Source of the DNA: Alphaproteobacteria bacterium
GTDB taxonomy: Bacteria; Pseudomonadota; Alphaproteobacteria; Puniceispirillales; Puniceispirillaceae
Assembly (NCBI GenBank): GCA_016780775.1
Contig: JADHLI010000010.1
Location: forward strand, 1 to 64,000
DNA: 64,000 nucleotides
Reading direction: 5' to 3'
In this document: one piece after another, positions 57,957 through 64,000 of the stretch
Layout: each line of letters starts with the position of its first letter
Position numbering within the stretch: position 1 is the first letter of the stretch
The notes under the pieces: model-generated
Told to the model about the DNA's origin: nothing
Seen by the model: only the letters and a program-made list of their open reading frames with translations
The model's database searches: none
Translations under genes and position numbers: made by a program

Positions 57957-58696
57957 TGGCACAATTGCTTCATGTTGATGATATATCGGTCACTTTTGAT
58001 GGGTTTAGGGCTATAAATGGGCTGAGCTTTGATATAGGCAGGGCCGAATTACGGGCGATTATTGGGCCCAATGGTGCAGGCAAAACAACCTTTATGGATA
58101 TTGTAACTGGGAAAACTCGGCCAGATTCGGGTGATGTGCGTTGGGGGGATAAGGGGGTATCGCTGCTGCGCAAATCAGAATCACAAATTGCCCAGCTTGG
58201 GATAGGCCGGAAGTTTCAAAAACCTACTGTTTTCGAGAGCCAGTCTGTTTATGACAATCTGTTGATGGCGCTCGCTAATCAGCGCAACCCCTTTTCGGTT
58301 CTGTCCTATCAGCGCAGTATTATCGACAATGATAAAATTGATGCGCTGGCAACGCAGATTAATCTGTCCCAGCAGACGCAAATATTGGCAGGCGCACTTA
58401 GCCACGGGCAAAAACAATGGCTGGAAATAGGTATGCTTCTCGCACAAGACCCGCAGCTATTGCTTGTGGATGAACCAGCTGCCGGCATGACTGCGCCAGA
58501 AAGAGCGGTGACCGTCAAACTCCTAAAAGAGCTAGCACAAACCAGAGCGGTGGTAGTGGTGGAGCATGATATGGAGTTTATTCGCCAGCTAGAATGCCGC
58601 ATCACGGTGCTACATGAGGGGGCGGTGCTAGCCGAAGGTCAAATCGATTTTGTTATGCAAAACCAAGAAGTCATTGATGTATATTTAGGACGCTAG
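57956..58696 (+). CDS. urtD: urea ABC transporter ATP-binding protein UrtD
   Basis: A 246-residue ATPase of the branched-chain (LivG) type. Walker A IIGPNGAGKTTFMDIV is at about 37-52, GIGRKFQKPTVFES is the UrtD-specific Q-loop region, the signature is LSHGQKQWLEIGML (His for Gly at the second Gly, normal for UrtD), and Walker B is LLLVDEPAAGMT. It couples with UrtE on UrtBC. Confidence 0.96.
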   Translation: MAQLLHVDDISVTFDGFRAINGLSFDIGRAELRAIIGPNGAGKTTFMDIVTGKTRPDSGDVRWGDKGVSLLRKSESQIAQLGIGRKFQKPTVFESQSVYDNLLMALANQRNPFSVLSYQRSIIDNDKIDALATQINLSQQTQILAGALSHGQKQWLEIGMLLAQDPQLLLVDEPAAGMTAPERAVTVKLLKELAQTRAVVVVEHDMEFIRQLECRITVLHEGAVLAEGQIDFVMQNQEVIDVYLGR

Positions 58697-58698
58697 AG

Positions 58699-59394
58699 AT
58701 GTTAAGTGCTGAGAATATAAACCTTCATTATGGCTCGTCGCAGATTTTGCATGGCGTTTCTGTTGCGGCCAAGATAGGCGAGATTACATGTGTGATGGGC
58801 TCAAACGGAGTTGGCAAAACCTCGCTATTGCGGGTACTGTCTGGCACTCATCCAAGCAGCGGTGGACGCTATCAGCTAGCGGGCCAAGATGTAACCAACT
58901 CACGCAGCGATAAGCTGGCGAAATCTGGTGTGGCGTATGTGCCGCAAGGCAGGCTGATCTTTCCAATGTTAACAGTGCGTGAAAATCTGCAGACAGGCTT
59001 TGCGTGTCTGGCGCGAAATGAGCATGAAATTCCAGACGATATCTATACACTATTCCCAGTATTAAAGACCATGTTGGACAGGCGTGGTGGCGATCTTTCT
59101 GGCGGTCAGCAACAACAGCTAGCTATTGCGCGGGCGCTTATTACCAAGCCAAAGCTGTTATTATTAGATGAGCCAACCGAGGGCATTCAGCCCAATATTA
59201 TCACGCAGATAGGCGAGGTTATAGCGCATCTGAAATCACAACAGGAAATGGCGATAATTCTGGTAGAGCAATATTTTGATTTTGCCTTTGGGCTAGCGGA
59301 TCAGATCTATGCGATGATGCGCGGCGAGATTGTCTATGAAGGGCGAAAATCGAAAATTAGCAAGGCAAAATTGCGTAAATCTGTTAGTGTTTAG
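58699..59394 (+). CDS. urtE: urea ABC transporter ATP-binding protein UrtE
   Basis: A 231-residue ATPase of the LivF type. Walker A VMGSNGVGKTSLLRVLSG, Q-loop GVAYVPQGRLIFPMLTV, signature LSGGQQQQLAIARAL and Walker B LLLLDEPTEGIQP are intact. It is the last gene of urtABCDE, 2 nt after urtD. A 289-nt gap follows that holds only a decayed ABC fragment before ureD. Confidence 0.96.
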   Translation: MLSAENINLHYGSSQILHGVSVAAKIGEITCVMGSNGVGKTSLLRVLSGTHPSSGGRYQLAGQDVTNSRSDKLAKSGVAYVPQGRLIFPMLTVRENLQTGFACLARNEHEIPDDIYTLFPVLKTMLDRRGGDLSGGQQQQLAIARALITKPKLLLLDEPTEGIQPNIITQIGEVIAHLKSQQEMAIILVEQYFDFAFGLADQIYAMMRGEIVYEGRKSKISKAKLRKSVSV

Positions 59395-59523
59395 ATATCA
59401 TAGCCAGAACATTTTTTTCTGAAATAGCTACAAGTGCGATGCAAAAAATTATGCACCGTGACGCAAATATACTGCTACTGGCTTCCATTGACCTTTGATA
59501 AATCCTCAGTCAAGGAATAGCTG

Positions 59524-59680
59524 ATGAGTAATTTAGAGCTAAAAAACCTTGAAAAACATCATGGAGAGATTCGCGTTGTGCGTGGCATCAACCTATTATT
59601 GGCTAAGAGACGATATTGTTGTTTGCTGAACCCGTCATTGGGGCGGCAAAGATGATTATTCCGCTATTAGTGGATTAAAG
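59524..59680 (+). pseudogene. decayed N-terminal fragment of another ABC ATPase
   Basis: The frame opens MSNLELKNLEKHHGEIRVV, close to the start of sugar- or polyamine-type ABC ATPases, and stops at 59655. One base shift away, GKDDYSAISGLK echoes the GK(S/T)T..R.ISGL end of a Walker A helix. The rest is missing, and ureD begins 4 nt after. It looks like a truncated, frameshifted remnant, not a working gene. Confidence 0.6.
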
Positions 59681-59683
59681 AGG

Positions 59684-60562
59684 ATGAATATGCCAGAAAG
59701 CCTCATTCAGACAAGCGAATTACCGATGCGTAAGGTACAAACAAGCGACCGGCATGCTGCAATGGATGCCCTTGCCAACCTGCAACGCGCTAGGGGTCAG
59801 ATTGGCTTGCATTTGAATGGGCAGAAGATAGAGCGGCTTTATCAGGCAGGTTGCGCAAAAATTATGTTGCCAAAAACTTATGGTGATATGACAGAGGCAG
59901 TCATGCTGAACACAGCTGGCGGGATTACTGGCGGAGACCAGCTGGATATTTTTGTGCAGGCGCAGGATTGCGCGCTGGTGGCAACCAGCCAGACAGCAGA
60001 GCGATTTTATAAAAGCAGTACATCGCCGGCAAAAATCTCTATTAGGCTTAAGGCAGAAGAAAGTGCGCACCTCCACTGGATGCCGCAAGAAACCATTCTT
60101 TTTGATGGCGCAGAAATTGACCGTACTATTCGGCTGGATATGCAAAGTGGCAGCCAATGCCTGATAGCAGAAAGTCTAGTCCTAGGGCGTGAAGCCATGG
60201 GTGAGCAAGTGCAAAACTGCCATTTCACAGATAGCTGGCGGCTCTATAGGGACGGGGTTTTGTTTCATGCAGAACAGCTGCGTCTGACAGGGGATGTGCG
60301 TGATGTTCTAGCCACCCCGGCAGGCGGTAATGCGGCTAGATTGCTGACGACGATTATCTATGCTGGCCCGGATGCTGAAGGTGCGGCAGATAGGCTAAAA
60401 CCTATCATCTCATCATCTGGCTCTGTGAGTGCTGCGTCATTCTGGATGGAAAAGCTGGTTATCCGGCTGGTGAGCGCTGATGCCCCTGCTGGCAGGGCAG
60501 ATATTGTTAAATTGCTGTTGGCTTTGCGCCAACAACCCTTGCCGCGTGTCTGGCAGGCGTAA
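59684..60562 (+). CDS. ureD: urease accessory protein UreD
   Basis: A 292-residue urease maturation protein that, with UreF and UreG, helps deliver nickel to the apo-urease. LMLP-like KIMLPKTYGD, LNTAGGITGGDQL, TSQTAERFYKS and LHWMPQETILFDGAE are UreD signatures. It is the first structural gene of the urease cluster, 19 nt before ureA. ATG 59684 is used; MPESLIQ two codons on is an alternative. Confidence 0.94.
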   Translation: MNMPESLIQTSELPMRKVQTSDRHAAMDALANLQRARGQIGLHLNGQKIERLYQAGCAKIMLPKTYGDMTEAVMLNTAGGITGGDQLDIFVQAQDCALVATSQTAERFYKSSTSPAKISIRLKAEESAHLHWMPQETILFDGAEIDRTIRLDMQSGSQCLIAESLVLGREAMGEQVQNCHFTDSWRLYRDGVLFHAEQLRLTGDVRDVLATPAGGNAARLLTTIIYAGPDAEGAADRLKPIISSSGSVSAASFWMEKLVIRLVSADAPAGRADIVKLLLALRQQPLPRVWQA

Positions 60563-60581
60563 TTAGGTTGAGGAGAAAGAT

Positions 60582-60884
60582 ATGAAACTAAGCCCACGTG
60601 AAAAAGACAAGCTGCTGGTTTCCATGGCGGCTATGGTTGCACGAAATCGCCAGCAAAGAGGGGTGAAGCTAAACTATCCAGAAGCGGTGGCGCTAATAAC
60701 AGATTTTGTTGTGGAGGGCGCACGTGATGGCCGTTCGGTGGCGGATCTGATGGAAGCTGGCGCGCATGTTGTTAGCCGCGATGAATGTATGGAAGGCATT
60801 GCTGAAATGCTGCATGACGTGCAGGTCGAAGCCACCTTTCCCGATGGTACCAAGCTGGTTACTGTCCACCACCCGATACGCTGA
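60582..60884 (+). CDS. ureA: urease gamma subunit
   Basis: A 100-residue structural subunit of the urease trimer. [21 protein letters not shown] and [21 protein letters not shown] match the family, ending VTVHHPI. It has no metal residues itself but packs against UreC. AGGAG lies before the ATG; 18 nt separate it from ureB. Confidence 0.97.
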   Translation: MKLSPREKDKLLVSMAAMVARNRQQRGVKLNYPEAVALITDFVVEGARDGRSVADLMEAGAHVVSRDECMEGIAEMLHDVQVEATFPDGTKLVTVHHPIR

Positions 60885-60902
60885 TAAAAGAGGGGCAAAA
60901 TT

Positions 60903-61208
60903 ATGATACCAGGTGAAATACTAACCTTAGATGAAGATATCCTGTTGAATGCGGATAAAACGCCTATCCGGCTTAGCGTGGCCAATAGTGGGGATCGCCC
61001 AGTGCAGGTAGGCAGCCATTACCATTTTTATGAAACCAACACAGCGCTTATCTTTGACCGGGAGGCGGCTCGGGGCATGCGGCTTGATATTGCCGCTGGT
61101 ACGGCAGTCCGCTTTGAGCCAGGTCAGGCGCGCGAGGTGCAACTGATCCCCTATGGCGGCGGGCGCATCGTGCATGGGTTTAACCAAAAAATTATGGGAG
61201 CGCTATAA
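60903..61208 (+). CDS. ureB: urease beta subunit
   Basis: A 101-residue structural subunit. It starts [16 protein letters not shown] and has [26 protein letters not shown] and [10 protein letters not shown], all diagnostic. The stop shares an A with the ureC start (TAATG), so the two are translated together. Confidence 0.97.
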   Translation: MIPGEILTLDEDILLNADKTPIRLSVANSGDRPVQVGSHYHFYETNTALIFDREAARGMRLDIAAGTAVRFEPGQAREVQLIPYGGGRIVHGFNQKIMGAL

Positions 61209-62917
61209 TGCCCGTTTCAATAAACCGAAAAATCTATGCTGATATGTATGGGCCGACCACTGGCGATAAGATGCGTCTTGCCGATACAGAGCTATTTATC
61301 GAAGTTGAAAGAGATTTAACCATCTATGGTGATGAGGTTAAATTTGGCGGTGGTAAGGTTATCAGAGATGGTATGGGTCAAGCTCAAACCCCGCGCGATG
61401 GCGGTGCGGTGGATACGGTGATTACCAATGCATTGATTGTGGATGTTACTGGTATTTACAAAGCAGATGTTGGCTTGAAGGACGGCATCATCCATGCCAT
61501 TGGTAAAGCTGGTAACCCTGATACACAAGATGGAGTAAATATCATTGTTGGCCCTTCTACCGAAGCGATTGCTGGTGAGGGTCATATTTTAACAGCTGGT
61601 GGGTTTGATAGTCACATTCATTTCATTTGCCCGCAGCAGATTGAAGATGCCCTACATTCAGGACTAACTACCATGTTAGGTGGCGGCACAGGGCCTGCGC
61701 ATGGCACGTTAGCTACCACCTGTACGCCAGGGCCATGGCATATCGAACGGATGCTACAATCAGCAGATAGTTTTGCCATGAACCTAGCTTTTGCAGGCAA
61801 GGGTAATGCGGCTTTACCTGCTGCGCTAGAGGAGCAAATCCAGGCAGGGGCATGCGCATTAAAGCTACATGAGGATTGGGGAACTACCCCAGCGGCTATT
61901 GATAATTGCCTGAGTGTTGCCGATGCGATGGATATTCAGGTGATGATCCATACCGATACGCTAAATGAAAGCGGCTTTGTTGAAAATACTGTTGCTGCTA
62001 TGAAGGGGCGCACTATCCATGCATTTCATACTGAAGGGGCTGGCGGCGGGCATGCGCCAGACATTATTAAGGTGTGCGGTGAAAGCCATGTTATTCCCTC
62101 ATCAACCAATCCAACACGCCCCTATACAGTTAATACGCTAGAAGAGCATCTGGATATGCTCATGGTCTGCCACCATTTGGATAGATCTATTCCAGAGGAT
62201 GTGGCCTTTGCTGAAAGCCGTATCCGTAAAGAGACGATAGCGGCTGAAGATATCCTGCATGATATGGGCGCATTTTCGATAATCGCTTCGGACAGTCAGG
62301 CGATGGGCCGGGTAGGTGAGGTTATCACCCGCACGTGGCAAACAGCCCATAAAATGAAGGTTCAACGTGGCCGCCTTAGTGATGAGACAGGTGATAATGA
62401 TAATATGCGGGTGAAGCGTTATATCGCAAAATATACGCTTAACCCTGCGCTTTGCCATGGTATCGCCCAACATATAGGCAGTATTGAAGTGGGCAAACGT
62501 GCTGATTTAGTACTGTGGAACCCTGCCTTTTTTGGTGTTAAGCCAGAGATGGTTTTGCTTGGCGGCAGTATTGCAGTAGCGCAAATGGGTGACCCTAACG
62601 CCTCTATACCAACCCCGCAGCCCGTTTATACACGTCCGATGTTTGCTGCCTTTGGCCGGTCTGTTGAGCGTTCAGCTGTATGTTTTGTAAGCGCGGCAGC
62701 CCAAGAGCGCGATGTTGCCTCAGAGTTTGGATTAGCCAAACAGACGCTGGCGGTTCACGGCACGCGCTCAGTGTCCAAAGCTGATATGGTAATGAATAAT
62801 TATCAGCCCGAAATCGAAGTGCATCCTGAAACCTATGAAGTGCGAGCAGATGGCGAATTGCTAACCTGTGAGCCTGCCACAGAGCTGCCGATGGCACAGC
62901 GCTATTTCCTGTTCTAG
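61208..62917 (+). CDS. ureC: urease alpha subunit
   Basis: The 569-residue catalytic subunit that hydrolyses urea to ammonia and carbamate. Nickel ligands His136 and His138 ([12 protein letters not shown]), the Lys carbamylated to bridge the two Ni (Lys219 in [12 protein letters not shown]), and the flap Cys/His region [20 protein letters not shown] are present. Asp in [14 protein letters not shown] completes the site. Full length and intact, so the enzyme should be active once UreD, F and G load nickel. Confidence 0.98.
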   Translation: MPVSINRKIYADMYGPTTGDKMRLADTELFIEVERDLTIYGDEVKFGGGKVIRDGMGQAQTPRDGGAVDTVITNALIVDVTGIYKADVGLKDGIIHAIGKAGNPDTQDGVNIIVGPSTEAIAGEGHILTAGGFDSHIHFICPQQIEDALHSGLTTMLGGGTGPAHGTLATTCTPGPWHIERMLQSADSFAMNLAFAGKGNAALPAALEEQIQAGACALKLHEDWGTTPAAIDNCLSVADAMDIQVMIHTDTLNESGFVENTVAAMKGRTIHAFHTEGAGGGHAPDIIKVCGESHVIPSSTNPTRPYTVNTLEEHLDMLMVCHHLDRSIPEDVAFAESRIRKETIAAEDILHDMGAFSIIASDSQAMGRVGEVITRTWQTAHKMKVQRGRLSDETGDNDNMRVKRYIAKYTLNPALCHGIAQHIGSIEVGKRADLVLWNPAFFGVKPEMVLLGGSIAVAQMGDPNASIPTPQPVYTRPMFAAFGRSVERSAVCFVSAAAQERDVASEFGLAKQTLAVHGTRSVSKADMVMNNYQPEIEVHPETYEVRADGELLTCEPATELPMAQRYFLF

Positions 62918-62943
62918 GCACAGCCGCAAAAGGAGAAATTTTC

Positions 62944-63459
62944 ATGCAAATCGCACAAGAAATTAAGCATCATATTGATGCAGGTGAGGCAGCAGGGCAT
63001 ATCACACTAGACTATGAAGGCCGGTTTTTACGCCGCAAGCGCCTGGTAACAGATGAAGGAGAGGCGTTTTTAGTAGAGCTGCCAGAGACAGTATCTCTAG
63101 CGGCAACTGATGGGTTTATTTTGGAAGATGGTCGGGTTATCGCTATTTTGCCAAAAGCTGAGCCGCTATTGAAGGTCACCCACAGCCATTTGCCTCGTGT
63201 GGCGTGGCATATTGGAAACCGTCATACCCCTTGCCAGATAGAAGCAAGCCATTTGCTAATCCAGTGTGACCATGTGCTGGAGAATATGCTGCGCCTGTTA
63301 GGGGCAGAGATTGAGCCTATGCAGGCACCTTTTACACCAGAAGGCGGGGCCTATGGTCATGGCCGGACCCATAGTCATGATCATGGCGCGTCTGTCCATA
63401 CCCACGATCATGAACATGAGCATGACCATGACCATGACCATGACCCTCACCGCCATTAA
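62944..63459 (+). CDS. ureE: urease accessory protein UreE, His-rich tail
   Basis: A 171-residue nickel-binding chaperone. The N-terminal half has LLKVTHSHLPRVAWHIGNRH with the metal His. A His/Asp-rich tail from about residue 138 (alternating His with Asp, Glu or Gly) would bind several Ni ions. The tail is encoded by a GACCAT hexamer repeated near 63424-63443. It lies 26 nt after ureC and nine nt before ureF. Confidence 0.94.
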   Translation: MQIAQEIKHHIDAGEAAGHITLDYEGRFLRRKRLVTDEGEAFLVELPETVSLAATDGFILEDGRVIAILPKAEPLLKVTHSHLPRVAWHIGNRHTPCQIEASHLLIQCDHVLENMLRLLGAEIEPMQAPFTPEGGAYGHGRTHSHDHGASVHTHDHEHEHDHDHDHDPHRH

Positions 63460-63468
63460 GGCCATATC

Positions 63469-64000
63469 ATGACCACACCACACCAAGATATGATGGTTTT
63501 ACAAAGCTGGTTTTCCCCTGCATTTCCAACAGGTGCGTTTAGCTACTCGCATGGGCTGGAAACAGCTATTCAGTTAGAGCAGGTTAGTGATAGTGCTACT
63601 CTAACAGCGTGGATAGAATGTCTTTTAAGCTACGGAACCGGATGGAATGATGCGCTATTTATCAAGCGAGCTTATGAAGATGGCCCAGCGATAAATGCTT
63701 TGTGTCTTGCACTGTCTTCTAGCAAAGAGCGAGAACAGGAAACAACCGAGCTAGGCCAGTCTTTCGTGCGCACACTAAATGCCAGCTATGGGTTTGAGCT
63801 GCCAGATGGGCTAGCTTATCCAGTGGCGGTCGGTCTAGCTGCCCGTCAAGAAGGGATAAATTTGGAGCTGGTGATACAAAGCTATCTACAAGCTTTTGCG
63901 GCTAACCTTATTTCGGTTGGGGTGCGGGTCATACCTATCGGCCAGCAAGCTGGACAAGCCTGTCTTGTTCAGCTCTATCCAGCTATTGAGCGCATGACAA
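63469..64000 (+). CDS. ureF: urease accessory protein UreF, cut by window end
   Basis: At least 177 residues, open to the window end. VLQSWFSPAFPTGAFSYSHGLE at the start and ANLISVGVRVIPIGQ later are UreF signatures. UreF links UreD and the GTPase UreG during nickel insertion. The rest, and probably ureG, lie beyond 64000. Confidence 0.93.
   Translation, partial: MTTPHQDMMVLQSWFSPAFPTGAFSYSHGLETAIQLEQVSDSATLTAWIECLLSYGTGWNDALFIKRAYEDGPAINALCLALSSSKEREQETTELGQSFVRTLNASYGFELPDGLAYPVAVGLAARQEGINLELVIQSYLQAFAANLISVGVRVIPIGQQAGQACLVQLYPAIERMT

Noticed and set aside
63298-63486. Met/Val-rich minus-strand ORF under the ureE tail
   Set aside because: It is the antisense of the His/Asp hexamer repeat in ureE and is not a gene.

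Overview
The window reads as a chromosome segment of a marine alphaproteobacterium. Evidence is the gene order aroA-cmk-rpsA-ihfB-lapA-trpF-trpB-trpA-accD-folC, AddAB instead of RecBCD, a ChvI/ChvG-type two-component pair, an Irr-type iron regulator with an Irr-box-like site, and a TIGR02300 (FYDLN) protein. Moderate GC, short intergenic gaps, a proteorhodopsin with a complete retinal pathway, and an Urt urea transporter next to urease fit a SAR116-like surface-ocean bacterium. That assignment is inference from gene content; no phylogeny was run.

Layout: 1-50 is the 5' part of a tRNA-Arg (minus strand). It is followed by an imperfect 13-14 bp tandem repeat and an orphan ABC-2 type ATPase. 1.5-17.3 kb (plus strand) holds a zinc-finger protein, polA, the ChvI/ChvG-like pair, rapZ, ahcY, tsaE, addB, addA and trxA. 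17.4-27.5 kb (minus strand) is the conserved housekeeping run folC-accD-trpA-trpB-trpF-lapA-ihfB-rpsA-cmk-aroA. 27.7-32.1 kb contains a TIGR02300 protein, tRNA-Ala(GGC), the minus-strand lptB-lptA-lptC-rnd run and a nitroreductase. 32.2-35.0 kb is irr then katG, with an Irr-box-like palindrome just upstream of the katG promoter.

35.0-43.8 kb looks like accessory metabolism: glucokinase, an EamA exporter, an amidase and an SDR on the minus strand, facing VOC, hyuA and hyuB on the plus strand. 43.9-51.9 kb is the light-harvesting unit: a small membrane protein divergent from a green-type proteorhodopsin, then crtE-crtI-crtB-crtY-blh-idi, which together make retinal from isoprenoid precursors. 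A stretch of consecutive inverted repeats follows (51.9-52.1 kb). 53.4-64.0 kb is the urea unit: urtABCDE (uptake), a decayed ABC-ATPase fragment, then ureD-ureA-ureB-ureC-ureE-ureF (cut by the window end). Urea is taken up and hydrolysed to ammonia and CO2.

I found no CRISPR array, phage, transposase or obvious defence system. The most notable points are sequence-level oddities: a RapZ with His replacing the Walker A Lys, a CrtE with a degenerate second Asp-rich motif, the structured leader of the proteorhodopsin gene, the hairpin stretch after idi, and the ABC-ATPase remnant between urt and ure.
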